This document shows, piece after piece, positions 43,567-52,816 of a stretch of DNA of 64,000 bases (position 1 is the first letter of the stretch; each line of letters begins with the position of its first letter). The notes below the pieces were generated by a model. That model saw nothing but the letters and a program-made list of their open reading frames with translations. It was not told where the DNA came from and did not search any database. The position numbers and the translations under genes are program-made. Location: positions 186,001 through 250,000 of the forward strand of contig JAEZKU010000024.1 of the NCBI GenBank assembly GCA_023436065.1, read 5' to 3'. Source of the DNA: Bacillota bacterium (GTDB lineage: Bacteria > Bacillota > Clostridia > Lachnospirales > Lachnospiraceae).

Positions 43567-43607
43567 ACTGTAAGGATGCCGGCTGTAGTTATTTCGTCAC
43601 ATAGAAT

Positions 43608-43650
43608 GATTAAGCCCTGATATGCTACTGACATACCAGGGCTCTTAATC
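43608..43650. terminator. Terminator of the secreted multidomain protein gene
   Basis: GATTAAGCCCTGATATG pairs with CATACCAGGGCTCTTAATC around a short loop, 41 bases past the stop codon. Confidence 0.7.
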
Positions 43651-43690
43651 TACAAGCTCTTTTTATTTGACGATTAAGATTTCTTTGGTG

Positions 43691-46216
43691 TTATTTTGTC
43701 ACAATAATTGTATATTTCGCTATTACTTTACCATCATGCTGCCTCAACTCAACTACCTTTGTTCCTGAGGTTGTGAACTTTCTGCCCTGTGTCAATTTTA
43801 CTGTTTTTGATGTGTAAAACAATATTTTGTCGCTTACATCGTTGACCTTGGTACCTGTAAAATAGACAACCTTGAGTCCGCTTGTATCAAAGCCTTCCCC
43901 AACTTTGTAAGTGGTTCTTGTAGGAACAGACAGCACATTAATCCCTTTTTTCAAATTGGCAAATTCGGGATTTGTTGCATTCGTGTTCTCATCTTTCACC
44001 ACTGTAATTGTCGCAATATCAGTTCGTGCAGCTTCCTTTCCGTTCACATATAACACGCAGAAATAGTAATATTCCCCTGCTTTTAAGCCTTTTGGAATGT
44101 CAAAACTCGGCTTATAAACCTGAGTGAGTGTCCCTTGTGGAGGGGTGCTGTTTGTTTTGCTAAAACCCCATAAATATGTTAATTTCTTGCCGCCGCTGAC
44201 AGTTGCATCAACAGATAAAGCTCCTTGAATATTGCCCTCGGTTACAGTGACACTTTCAGGTTGTTTATTGATTGTGACAAAGGAGGATGCCGGTGCCGGA
44301 GTAGGAGTAGGAGTTATCTTTATATCCATACCGCTTTTCTGCAGCCAGTCGCTAACATCCGTTAACATATTCTTAATGGCTTTTGAGTCAAAATTATAAC
44401 TAACGACATCACCGTTCCCGTCACAATATGCAATCAACGGATAATTAATCCAATTCTGAGGTGATAACAAATTCCACATTTGTTTATCTCCTCCATAGTA
44501 TGTTGACAAAAATTTAGAATTAAGGCTTGAGGCTTTCTTCTTAATTTCAGTCTTAGAATCTTTGAAAACAAACCATAGAAGATTCACTTTGTCTTCAAGA
44601 CCGTGTTTCTTAATCAGACTGTTAACTTTATTCATTCCCGAATAAGAACAGCTGATGGTTCCGCCAAAAACTACAACTGTTGGCTTTCCGGCCAAATCCA
44701 GATCACTGCTAATTGATCCGCTTAGTTTTGAGTTATAAGGTAAAGTCTTGAGAAACCCTATTTTAGCATCCGTTACTACCGGAACAGGCGTCGGTGTAAC
44801 TGTAGGTTTTGGTGTTACTGTAGGTTTTGGTGTTGCTATAGGTGTTGCTGCAGGTTTTGGTGTCGGCGTAGGTTTTGATGTCGGTGATTCAGGTGCAGTA
44901 AACTCGCCGGTTGTAGGATTCAGACTTTGCACCGTTAGTTTTTTATTTGAAACTGCTGCCCAATAAATACTGCCGTTATGATATATTGGCTGCTCATACG
45001 AATTTAGCGGAACGTCACCCATCAATGTTTCGGGAACAATAACCTCACCACTTGCAGATAAAACCATATAAACAGAACCTCTTTTGTTTCTCCATAGTAT
45101 CACTATTTTATCATCGGCAACTATCGCCTGCGGGCAAATAGGAACTGTGTCGGTATAGTCGGTAAGCCAGTGTACACCATAGTCTGTAACATCTTCCAAA
45201 ACAGTATCATTGTTATAATCATTTACATAGGTTGACGCACCCGTGCGTGTTATCCCACCGATAAATGCCTGCTCTCCCAAAGCAGTTTTTGTGGGATCAA
45301 AAATCTGGATAAACAGGTTTTGCTTTTCAGTTTTAGCATTCTCATTGATAGATTTTACTGACGATCCTATCAATGCAATACCTTTGCTTGTTTCAACAAG
45401 CCCGCCTAGTTGAGCAAATGTTTTGTTCACTATAGTCATTTTGCTGCTCGACTTTGTCTGCAAGTAAAAATGAAATGGAATAAATCTAAACTTATAACCC
45501 GAAATAACCATACCTCTTGGCAGTAAATCGCCCTGATCGGCATAAATAAATGAGTTGGCGATATTACTCCAAATAACTCTTTGATTAAAAGAGTGCGAGA
45601 CGTGCGTATTATACTCCGACGAACGATTCTGAATCGGTGACATATCAGACATTTTCACACCAATCGTATTGCTGGATTGGTGACCATCATACCTTCCCTG
45701 CGCATAATGAACCATAAGAGTATCCTCATGTATGGCGGAAGAACAGCTTCCTGCAGAGAAAGGGTATCTCGTACGTGCGGTTTCCGCACCTTTCATGATT
45801 TCACCTACAAACCCTGTGGTTTTTATCAATGTACCTTTAGCATCATATTTTGATATGAACATGGTTTCAATTGTGCTGTCTTTAGTTTCATTATCTCTTC
45901 CCCAGACTACATAGATATTTCCGCTATCATCTGCGATGATATCACCAAGTAAAGGGTATTGAGCTTTCACCGACAGCGGGGTTTGTCCCGGTAAAGTAAT
46001 AATTAATGAATCATTCTGTAGATAACCGTACGCCAAGCCCTTATTCATGTAGGCAAACTGCTGAACATTAGACACGTTCGACCAATTGGCAAAAGATTTT
46101 GCTGTGGTGTCTGCTATACCAGCTACCTTAACGGATTCCGCATATACCATCGTCGGTAACTGTGTCAGTGCCATACATAGGATGAGCAGGGTACATCCGA
46201 AACGCTTTTTCATCAT
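43691..46216 (-). CDS. Large secreted protein with embedded thioredoxin-like domain
   Basis: 841 residues. A signal peptide covers 1-26 (ends TMVYAES). Residues 30-440 are beta-rich with repeated strands (IYVVWGRD, IVILWRNKRGSVYMVLS, GSIYWAAVSNKK) that suggest a beta-propeller. A Pro/Thr/Lys linker follows at 444-480. Residues 484-630 look like a TlpA/thioredoxin fold: AGKPTVVVFGGTISCSYSGM with CSYS at 523-526 in place of CxxC, and NYPLIAYCDGNG near 591 as the cis-Pro strand. A second linker (PTPTPAP) leads to an Ig-like domain (646-750) and a final bacterial Ig domain (about 755-841). RBS AGGAGG. There is no LPxTG or membrane anchor, so it is probably released. Function unknown. Confidence 0.75.
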   Translation of the reverse strand: MMKKRFGCTLLILCMALTQLPTMVYAESVKVAGIADTTAKSFANWSNVSNVQQFAYMNKGLAYGYLQNDSLIITLPGQTPLSVKAQYPLLGDIIADDSGNIYVVWGRDNETKDSTIETMFISKYDAKGTLIKTTGFVGEIMKGAETARTRYPFSAGSCSSAIHEDTLMVHYAQGRYDGHQSSNTIGVKMSDMSPIQNRSSEYNTHVSHSFNQRVIWSNIANSFIYADQGDLLPRGMVISGYKFRFIPFHFYLQTKSSSKMTIVNKTFAQLGGLVETSKGIALIGSSVKSINENAKTEKQNLFIQIFDPTKTALGEQAFIGGITRTGASTYVNDYNNDTVLEDVTDYGVHWLTDYTDTVPICPQAIVADDKIVILWRNKRGSVYMVLSASGEVIVPETLMGDVPLNSYEQPIYHNGSIYWAAVSNKKLTVQSLNPTTGEFTAPESPTSKPTPTPKPAATPIATPKPTVTPKPTVTPTPVPVVTDAKIGFLKTLPYNSKLSGSISSDLDLAGKPTVVVFGGTISCSYSGMNKVNSLIKKHGLEDKVNLLWFVFKDSKTEIKKKASSLNSKFLSTYYGGDKQMWNLLSPQNWINYPLIAYCDGNGDVVSYNFDSKAIKNMLTDVSDWLQKSGMDIKITPTPTPAPASSFVTINKQPESVTVTEGNIQGALSVDATVSGGKKLTYLWGFSKTNSTPPQGTLTQVYKPSFDIPKGLKAGEYYYFCVLYVNGKEAARTDIATITVVKDENTNATNPEFANLKKGINVLSVPTRTTYKVGEGFDTSGLKVVYFTGTKVNDVSDKILFYTSKTVKLTQGRKFTTSGTKVVELRQHDGKVIAKYTIIVTK

Positions 46217-46388
46217 TTGTTCCTCCTATCTCACGTAAAATACGTTTACAGGAAAATTATACAATATTACACCTTATTGAAACCTTTTTCTGCACGAAAT
46301 GTATCTTAATCTGCACGAACCGTAAAAATTAGATAGGCTTCGGTCAATAGCAGGTCAATAGCAGTCCGAGCTTCCTGAATCAAAATAA

Positions 46389-46452
46389 GGGTTTCCTGAC
46401 ATCGTCACCTCCGGCAGGACAGCCGGGAGAACATCTCAATGTCTGGAAACCC
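46389..46452. terminator. Branched hairpin between GNAT and the secreted-protein gene
   Basis: The outer stem is GGGTTTCCTGACAT / ATGTCTGGAAACCC (13 of 14). Inside it lies CTCCGGC / GCCGGGAG. It probably ends the GNAT transcript or is a structured leader. A shorter relative is at 6706. A tandem 11-base repeat (GGTCAATAGCA twice) is at 46342-46363. The rest of this 400-base gap shows no gene. Confidence 0.5.
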
Positions 46453-46617
46453 TATATTAAGTCCAATCCTCTTGCGGTAATGTATTCCCCAGGAACTAAT
46501 TCAACTATATTTAGCCTTCATCAACACGGTATATTCGTTTCATATCTTCTACGGAGGTGGAGATTATTTTCTTCAAAACTCAAGATCGATATCATTGATT
46601 GATTTCATGGTGTTTCT

Positions 46618-47322
46618 CTATTTGCTCATTTCAGCAACAATCTCTTGTGGTTTCACTGTCAACTCCACCCATGCCGGAATAAATCCACTCTTAACAGCAT
46701 TTCGCGATGATCGAAGATTTGACCAAGCACAACCGTAGAATGGAACTATGTTACGGTCCAGTATTTCCAGTGCCAATTTACTTGTGAGCGCAGCTGCAAT
46801 TCCTTTTCTTCGATATTCAGGTAATACATCTACACCAATCTGCCACATTCGATCACAATCAGCAGAACATCCGGCAAGCCCAATTAGCTTATCTCTGTCA
46901 TATGCTCCAACCCCAAGTACATCCACCTCCTTGCGATCTTCACATAATGCATTACTCCATTCAGGTTTATACAAGTCCACAAAATCATGTGCTTTTAGAA
47001 TTCTTAATTCGTAATCACATGGTATCCGTTGTAGCTTATTAACATCCGGAAGATAATACTCCGCCATGAAACAGACTTTTTGTCCTCTTTGGGCTAATCG
47101 CTCATTTAACCAGTATATATTAGGCGTTTCAAAGCAATGGTAGAACATAAATTTATTGATATATTCCGTCACTATATCTCGATACTCGTCTTTTACAGAT
47201 GCAACAATGTTATTACCGTATGAAACCATATTGCACGAGATTGGTTCTTTAAAGTATTTTCTTGCTGATGGTCCCACTTCAGACTTAACAACAATATGAT
47301 TGCTCTGTAAAAAAATTCTCAA
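46618..47322 (-). CDS. GNAT-family N-acetyltransferase
   Basis: 234 residues. The acetyl-CoA-binding motif is IGVDVLPEYRRKGIAAALTSKLALEIL near 165-190, followed by FYGCAWSNLRSSRNAVKSGF, as in YncA/RimI-type enzymes. The N-terminal ~100 residues are a less usual extension with basic and aromatic residues. The frame begins at a TTG at 47322 without a convincing ribosome site, so the true start is uncertain; the MATE gene ends 30 bases upstream. Acceptor unknown. Confidence 0.8.
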   Translation of the reverse strand: MRIFLQSNHIVVKSEVGPSARKYFKEPISCNMVSYGNNIVASVKDEYRDIVTEYINKFMFYHCFETPNIYWLNERLAQRGQKVCFMAEYYLPDVNKLQRIPCDYELRILKAHDFVDLYKPEWSNALCEDRKEVDVLGVGAYDRDKLIGLAGCSADCDRMWQIGVDVLPEYRRKGIAAALTSKLALEILDRNIVPFYGCAWSNLRSSRNAVKSGFIPAWVELTVKPQEIVAEMSK

Positions 47323-47352
47323 GGTTGGTGACTTATTGGAGTGTTTACTTAT

Positions 47353-48732
47353 CTATTTGTCAGAAAGATTGATCACCCATCTCTCCTTCTTTAATTCAAA
47401 ATGAGCAATCATGATTTTGCCGACATCTAAGAGCTTTACTACCAGATACATGGTAATCGGACTCCAGTTCGTAAAGGCCGCCATTAGAAGCAGCATAGGA
47501 ATTATAATCAGGGTGGTACAACCATCTACCCACATGCAGACCTTTGTATCACCACCTGCGCGTGAAACAGCCAGCTGGGTATTTACATATGTCCATATTG
47601 GCATGAGCATTGCGATCAGTATCAGCATATTTTTGCTTATAGTTTGTGCGTTCAAACTTAAGGAACCAAATACTATTGGTACAAGTGCCGCAGAACATAA
47701 GCCGATCAAACACATAAAACCTCCAAATACTACTGCTGCAGACAACATCCATACCTTTTCTTGTCTTGCCTGATTCAATAAATTACTACCAAGGGATTTT
47801 CCTATAATGACCCCCGTTGTAGTGGTTATTCCGGCAAAGGATACAAAGAGCAGGTTTGCTATAGCAAAGCTTGATGCCATGCCGGATACTACATCGGCCC
47901 CGCCCCTGCCATTATAGATAGCTGATGTCATACTTTCTGAGACAACCCACATCATCTGTGAGAGGATAATCATGGAGCCTTTTCTTAGAATCTGTCCATA
48001 CATTTTAAAATCAATATGTTTGAGAACTGACAAGTCAACGAAGTCCGGCTTGTCTTTTATTGTATAAGCAATAAACAGAAGCATTTCAATGGTTTTCGCA
48101 ATAATGGTAGCATACGCCGCTCCCTTTACTTCCAGTCTAGGCATGCCTAAGTTTCCATAAATCAACCCCCAGTTTAAGATAGTATTGATCAATGCAGCAG
48201 TAATAGAGATAATCAGCGGCACTTTTACCTTTCCTATCTCCCTGTAAGAGGATGCGATAATATAGGAAATGATCGCCTGCACACCAATGAAGCCCATTAA
48301 AAACATGTATTTCTCACCTTGATCTAAGATCAAATCCGCTTGTGTATTTCCAATGACCATAAGTCCTAGTATTTTTCTTGTAAAGACCATGGTCACAAGA
48401 TAATAAATGATTGCCAAAAAGAAGGAGGTTACAATTTTGAATGCAAAGGACTGCTGCATCCCTTTCTTATCCTTTGCTCCGGAAAACTGTGTAAGAAAAA
48501 TTCCACCTGACGTGCAAACTGCACCTTGTAATATCATGAAGATAAATAAAATCTGTCCTGAAATATTAACACCCGACATCTTGATATCTCCAAGTCCTGA
48601 TACCATGAAGCTGTCAATCAACGAAACAAGGCTTTGTATCAATGACTGCAGCATCACAGGGATTCCAATCAGCAATGCTTTCTTGTAAAATTTCCCATCT
48701 CCAAAGTATTGTTTATCTGTCAATATTTTCAT
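47353..48732 (-). CDS. MATE-family efflux transporter
   Basis: About 459 residues from the ATG at 48732 with AAAAGGAG upstream. Twelve helices in two halves: GIPVMLQSLIQSLVSLIDSFMVSGLG at the start, GGIFLTQFSGAKDKKGMQ near 70 and ASSYREIGKVKVPL near 160. It differs clearly from the other MATE in this window. The divergent AraC regulator at 48856 is its likely controller. The GNAT gene follows on the same strand. Confidence 0.92.
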   Translation of the reverse strand: MKILTDKQYFGDGKFYKKALLIGIPVMLQSLIQSLVSLIDSFMVSGLGDIKMSGVNISGQILFIFMILQGAVCTSGGIFLTQFSGAKDKKGMQQSFAFKIVTSFFLAIIYYLVTMVFTRKILGLMVIGNTQADLILDQGEKYMFLMGFIGVQAIISYIIASSYREIGKVKVPLIISITAALINTILNWGLIYGNLGMPRLEVKGAAYATIIAKTIEMLLFIAYTIKDKPDFVDLSVLKHIDFKMYGQILRKGSMIILSQMMWVVSESMTSAIYNGRGGADVVSGMASSFAIANLLFVSFAGITTTTGVIIGKSLGSNLLNQARQEKVWMLSAAVVFGGFMCLIGLCSAALVPIVFGSLSLNAQTISKNMLILIAMLMPIWTYVNTQLAVSRAGGDTKVCMWVDGCTTLIIIPMLLLMAAFTNWSPITMYLVVKLLDVGKIMIAHFELKKERWVINLSDK

Positions 48733-48855
48733 TATCTCTCTCCTTTTCACTTGCAAGTAATTCAAATTTTTATTATAATAATATCGTTCAAACAACGAAT
48801 AATATATCTATTTTCAGCTTAATAATATCAAAATATATCACGATGGAGCGATATT

Positions 48856-49791
48856 ATGACAAATGTGAGTAATATGATTACAACCCGCAGTGACAGATCT
48901 CAGATTGTAGAATATAACAATCCACTTTTTGAGTGTTTTGCAGTGAAAACCTATTTTGCTGCTGATAAAACCAATTATGTAACAGAACACTGGCATGAAG
49001 ATTTTGAATTTCTATATATCATTGATGGTGAATTAAACTATAACGTCAACGGAAAATTCATAATACTTCATGCAGGGGAGGGAATCTGTATTAATTCAAA
49101 GCGTATCCATTCCAATCATTCTATCCCCGGGAAGCCTTGTGCTTACTATTGCAGCATTATTCACCCATCTCTCCTATATAGTAATAAATATATTGAACAG
49201 ACTTATCTGGCACCTTTACTGGGTCCAAATTCTTTTGATTATTTACTTTTAAATCGAAATGACTGGACACACATTATTATTGAGGAAATTGAAAGATTGT
49301 TTGAGTACTGTGATCCCAAAATCGTAGAGTTAGATATTATAGAAGCTTCTTTCAGAATATGGAAAACCATTTACAAGCATGTCGAAATCCCACCTATGAC
49401 AGCTGAGCCTACTTCTTTAAAAATTGGCACCTTCAAATCCATGATGCTGTTTATACAGGATCATTATATGGAAAGAATTTCTTTGGAGGAGATTGCTGCT
49501 GCAGGAAATGTGGGAAAAACTCTTTGTACAAAGCTATTCAAGAAATATGCTTCAAAGACCCCCGGAGAATATTTGATCTACTATCGTATTCAAAAGAGTA
49601 TTGAACTATTAACCAAAACAGCTTTGAGTACAACAGAGATCAGCTATGCCACCGGTTTTTCAAGTGCAAGCCATTACACAAAGACGTTCCATGATATGAT
49701 GGGGTGTACCCCATTGAAATTCAGAAATGACAATTCCAATTATGTACATGATTATTGTCTCATTCCTCAAAAGGATTCTTCCGGACGTTAA
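48856..49791 (+). CDS. AraC-family regulator with N-terminal cupin
   Basis: 311 residues. The N-terminal cupin region includes EHWHEDFEFLYIIDGELNYNVNG and AGEGICINSKRIHSN, used for ligand sensing. The C-terminal AraC HTH pair covers about 200-295: ISLEEIAAAGNVGKTLCTKLFKK and STTEISYATGFSSASHYTKTFHDMMG. GGAGCG precedes the ATG. It is divergent from the MATE transporter and probably regulates it. A bidirectional terminator follows. Confidence 0.9.
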   Translation: MTNVSNMITTRSDRSQIVEYNNPLFECFAVKTYFAADKTNYVTEHWHEDFEFLYIIDGELNYNVNGKFIILHAGEGICINSKRIHSNHSIPGKPCAYYCSIIHPSLLYSNKYIEQTYLAPLLGPNSFDYLLLNRNDWTHIIIEEIERLFEYCDPKIVELDIIEASFRIWKTIYKHVEIPPMTAEPTSLKIGTFKSMMLFIQDHYMERISLEEIAAAGNVGKTLCTKLFKKYASKTPGEYLIYYRIQKSIELLTKTALSTTEISYATGFSSASHYTKTFHDMMGCTPLKFRNDNSNYVHDYCLIPQKDSSGR

Positions 49792-49822
49792 TCTGGTTGA
49801 TTATGATTATGAAGCAAAAAAT

Positions 49823-49848
49823 GGGTTGTTGCATTAGCGCAACAACCC
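49823..49848. terminator. Bidirectional terminator between AraC and HD genes
   Basis: GGGTTGTTGC and GCAACAACCC are perfect arms; the minus strand continues with ATTTTTTG, so it clearly ends the HD-domain transcript as well. Confidence 0.8.
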
Positions 49849-49919
49849 GTACAACTTATTTCTTCTTTATGGAAAGCACCAATCACCTTAATGAATGCGG
49901 CTTTATCATTAATCAAACT

Positions 49920-50408
49920 CTATATTCCATATATGCTTTTCAGCAAAGATTTACCGGTCTGTGTCTTAAACAACCTGTTACAGATATTGGCAATATTCTC
50001 TTTGGAATACCCGCTTTCATCCGCATTGACAATATAATCTGCTTCAAGGAGTATCTGATAGTCTGGTCCATCCACATCCACATATGTATGATGATGTCCA
50101 ACCAAAAAGGCAATACGATCCACCTGTGCCTGACTAAGCTCAAAGTCTTTTAGAAATTCAACCACAAGGGGGACGCCTTCTTTTTCCTGATACTTGCCGT
50201 TCGTGTTTCCATATTTTTCTCTGCACAACGGGCAGGCGATATCGTGTAAGATGGCTGCAACTTCAAGGATAAGCTGCTTTTCCTTGTCAATCTTTTCGCT
50301 TTCACCAATAGTTTTGGCATATGCCCATACCTTCATAAAATGATTGATGTCATGAAGATTCCCATCTGAATAATCAATCATCCCTTGAATGATCTTTGAT
50401 ACAATCAT
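49920..50408 (-). CDS. HD-domain phosphohydrolase
   Basis: 162 residues. Metal ligands of the HD fold are visible: DINHFMKVWAYAKTIG near 18, AAILHDIACPL near 50, LVGHHHTY near 95 and EADYIVNADESG near 115. This resembles small YfbR/YpgQ-type nucleotide phosphohydrolases, but the exact substrate is not given by sequence. AAAGGAT precedes the ATG. It is a single-gene transcript. Confidence 0.85.
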   Translation of the reverse strand: MIVSKIIQGMIDYSDGNLHDINHFMKVWAYAKTIGESEKIDKEKQLILEVAAILHDIACPLCREKYGNTNGKYQEKEGVPLVVEFLKDFELSQAQVDRIAFLVGHHHTYVDVDGPDYQILLEADYIVNADESGYSKENIANICNRLFKTQTGKSLLKSIYGI

Positions 50409-50553
50409 ACTCTACCCATCCTTTCAAATTGCTCTTTATGTTATCAGTTGTAGGTTTTGCTTCAGATAAAACTTAGCCCTATTATAATCAGAAATTCTGC
50501 ATATTAAAATACCTAATTTTTATTACAACCGATTATTTGGAAATTTGGAACGA

Positions 50554-50781
50554 TCACTTTTTTTCATTACCATGCTTAAAATTCCCTGTTACCTTAGCCA
50601 TAATTAATTGAGTCTCTTTTAAGTCTGCATTTTTTACACGTTCCAAGAATTTACTACTATCCTTTTCACTTAATATCGTCACTTGTCTTCCATGCCAAGA
50701 AATAAATACCTTTTTATCTTTTGATACTCTATATGAAAAAGGTTCTTCATCAAGCCTGTTACGTTTATCCACTCCACTCAA
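50554..50781 (-). CDS. Small conserved hypothetical protein
   Basis: 75 residues from a TTG, with GGGAG upstream. It reads like a known small family with FSYRVSKDKKVFISWHGRQV, SEKDSSKFLERVKNAD and a C-terminal AKVTGNFKHGNE; the last motif is its best mark. No transmembrane or metal motif is visible, and the function of the family is unknown to me. It is a lone gene between the HD hydrolase and the esterase. Its start could instead be the GTG two codons later. Confidence 0.6.
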   Translation of the reverse strand: MSGVDKRNRLDEEPFSYRVSKDKKVFISWHGRQVTILSEKDSSKFLERVKNADLKETQLIMAKVTGNFKHGNEKK

Positions 50782-50900
50782 ATTTGTATTTCTCCCTTCT
50801 TTTCTTACTTATTCATCACATCTGTTCTGGTAGCATAACAGAATTGTAAACTATTTGCTTTAAATTCACAATAATACCACAAATAGTCAAAGAATACAAA

Positions 50901-50942
50901 AATTCCTTACCCTTCCTATTAGAAAAAGTAAGGAATTATTTT
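50901..50942 (-). terminator. Terminator of the esterase gene at 50943
   Basis: AATTCCTTAC and GTAAGGAATT pair; on the minus strand the stem is followed by TTTTTG. Confidence 0.75.
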
Positions 50943-51842
50943 TTACATAGTTTTCATGAAGAAATTTAATATCTCAAGATTAAGTTCATTATGAAACTTC
51001 TGTCTGTCAAATCCAGGTGGATCTAATGCAGGGAAAAATTCCGGTGTAATCATGAATTCCGGAAATGGACTTAAGAAGGAAAAATGCCCGGCATTCTCTA
51101 CAATTCTATACTCTACCTTACTACTATCAGCTACTCCATCTAAAATAATCTGAGCTTGGGAAGGTGAAATGAACTGATCCTTTCCAGCAGCAAGCAATAA
51201 AATCGGGATATCCACCCCATCTAAAGCTCCTTTGTCTTTAAACCATACTGTTCCCGGAGACAGTAAAACAAGTGAACAAATTGCGCTATTATGTGCAACA
51301 TTGATCTGTTTCGGCTTTCCGTCCAATGATTCGCTAGGCAATGATGTTGGTATGCCTCCAGCCACTGATAATGCAGTACAACCACCGGTAGAATGACCTA
51401 TTATTGAAATGGAATCTACTTTTAGAACTCTTGAGAATTTCTCATGTTCAAAGAACCAATCAATGGCAATGTTAATGTGTCTTGGTCTGCTTACTAAATT
51501 TTCTACTGTGCCTTCCAATGTGTTATTATTAAAATTATTAAATGGATGCTCAGGCATTCCTACTATAAAACCATTGCTCGCTAAATAATGAGCAATCGTT
51601 CTATAAAGCAAGTTGCCACCTCCGCTTCCATGAGAGATCAGTACCAGAGGTAATTTGTCCTCTATAGGCTGTGCATTTATTGATATGTCTAATTGAAACG
51701 GACCGATCGTTTCCACTTTTCCTTCTTGATTTGTAGGATACATAATGGACATAGGAAATGTAACTCCGCAATTATGATCCATAAGTTCAGTCTCGCAATA
51801 GCCCACAAAAAACTGACTTGAGCTTACTTTCTCTTTCTGCAT
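50943..51842 (-). CDS. Alpha/beta hydrolase, dienelactone/PAF-acetylhydrolase-like
   Basis: 299 residues, no signal peptide. LVLISHGSGGGNLLYRTIAHYLAS near 63 is the entry loop with oxyanion residues. The nucleophile Ser is in SIIGHSTGGCTALSVAG near 147, the acid Asp in LLLAAGKDQFIS near 230 and His in VENAGHFSFL near 258. The arrangement fits platelet-activating-factor acetylhydrolase-like esterases. AGGAGGGAG precedes the ATG. It is 18 bases downstream of the Fe-S protein gene, so an operon. The substrate is unknown. Confidence 0.82.
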   Translation of the reverse strand: MQKEKVSSSQFFVGYCETELMDHNCGVTFPMSIMYPTNQEGKVETIGPFQLDISINAQPIEDKLPLVLISHGSGGGNLLYRTIAHYLASNGFIVGMPEHPFNNFNNNTLEGTVENLVSRPRHINIAIDWFFEHEKFSRVLKVDSISIIGHSTGGCTALSVAGGIPTSLPSESLDGKPKQINVAHNSAICSLVLLSPGTVWFKDKGALDGVDIPILLLAAGKDQFISPSQAQIILDGVADSSKVEYRIVENAGHFSFLSPFPEFMITPEFFPALDPPGFDRQKFHNELNLEILNFFMKTM

Positions 51843-51860
51843 TTTTACTCCCTCCTATCA

Positions 51861-52532
51861 TCATAATAACTCTTTCTCATATATGTTGCTATTTATATAT
51901 CGCTGTGTCCATATACACTTGATCATGCATTTTAAGCATCCCTCGCAATGATATACATCAATGATTAAATCACGATCGATACCTTCTTCCCATTGGGTAC
52001 CATGGATAACCTTCGCCGGACAAATATCCTTGCAGATACGACATGCACCGCACTTAGATTTCATGATTGGCTTTTTCTGCGCAGGAAATGGAGCATTTGT
52101 CAACACGCTGCACATACACAATGCACTTCCATATTCCTGAGTAACCAGTAAATTGCTTTTTCCGATCCACCCTAATCCTGCTAACATAGCAACTTTTTTA
52201 TGGGGCAAAGGAGTGGTTTTTGAATCAGCATCATAATCCCCATCTATCAGATTCCTTTCCGATTGAGCATATGCTTTGAAACCTTGTGCTTTAATATAAT
52301 CAGCCACCCATTCTGCCAGTTCATCGACAGCATGCTCCTTTTCGGAAAACTCCTTACAGTCTGAGACGTTTACTTTTGACAAGCGAGAAATATAGCCGGG
52401 GCTCAAGGCAACCCCTATCAAAATAGCCACACTATACCCTCGATTTTCCTTTGCCGATAGCATGGATATATCAACTACTTTGACTATATTAACCCCGCGA
52501 CTTTTCAATTCAGAAAGCAACTCATTTAACAT
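51861..52532 (-). CDS. Double-4Fe-4S protein related to epoxyqueuosine reductase
   Basis: 223 residues. The C-terminal half has the two-cluster motif KCGACRICKDICPAKVI (near 165) and CEGCLKCMIKC (near 200), with KKVAMLAGLGWIGKSNLLVT and MCSVLTNAPF upstream, as in QueG and its shorter relatives. True QueG is about 380 residues and binds cobalamin, so this is a truncated or distinct relative. It probably performs electron transfer or a reduction in the cytoplasm. AGGAG precedes the ATG. It is coupled to the esterase gene downstream. Confidence 0.78.
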   Translation of the reverse strand: MLNELLSELKSRGVNIVKVVDISMLSAKENRGYSVAILIGVALSPGYISRLSKVNVSDCKEFSEKEHAVDELAEWVADYIKAQGFKAYAQSERNLIDGDYDADSKTTPLPHKKVAMLAGLGWIGKSNLLVTQEYGSALCMCSVLTNAPFPAQKKPIMKSKCGACRICKDICPAKVIHGTQWEEGIDRDLIIDVYHCEGCLKCMIKCIWTQRYINSNIYEKELL

Positions 52533-52630
52533 CGATAACTTCTCCTATTCTAGTTCTACCCTATAGCAATACTGCAATTATGTAGTTACAGAAAATAAGT
52601 ATTTTCATAACATCTCTATATTTCCGCATA

Positions 52631-52700
52631 ATAAAAAGACTTTTTCTATAAGAGTTCTGCTTCGATTAATTCTCATTATAGTAAAAAGTCTGTTTATTTA
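52631..52700. repeat. Long imperfect hairpin in the gap before the beta-helix gene
   Basis: AAAAAGACTTTTTCTATA and TATAGTAAAAAGTCT can pair across about 25 bases containing TCTGCTTCG. It might terminate a transcript from either side, but none clearly ends here. Confidence 0.4.
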
Positions 52701-52756
52701 CTTCTGAAATCTTGCCCTATCTTATCGGAATACATAATCATTTCCGAAAACACATA

Positions 52757-52791
52757 ATAACACCCACCGATAGTCGATCAGTGGGTGTTAT
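52757..52791 (-). terminator. Terminator of the beta-helix protein gene
   Basis: ATAACACCCAC and GTGGGTGTTAT are exact arms around a 13-base loop, 26 bases past the stop codon. Confidence 0.75.
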
Positions 52792-52816
52792 AATACTATT
52801 TTGGTCAAGTCTAAAC

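Noticed and set aside
46480..46617. Short minus-strand peptide reading VPGEYITARGLDLI
   Set aside because: It is an 18-codon open stretch with no start or ribosome site, too short to assign to any family.
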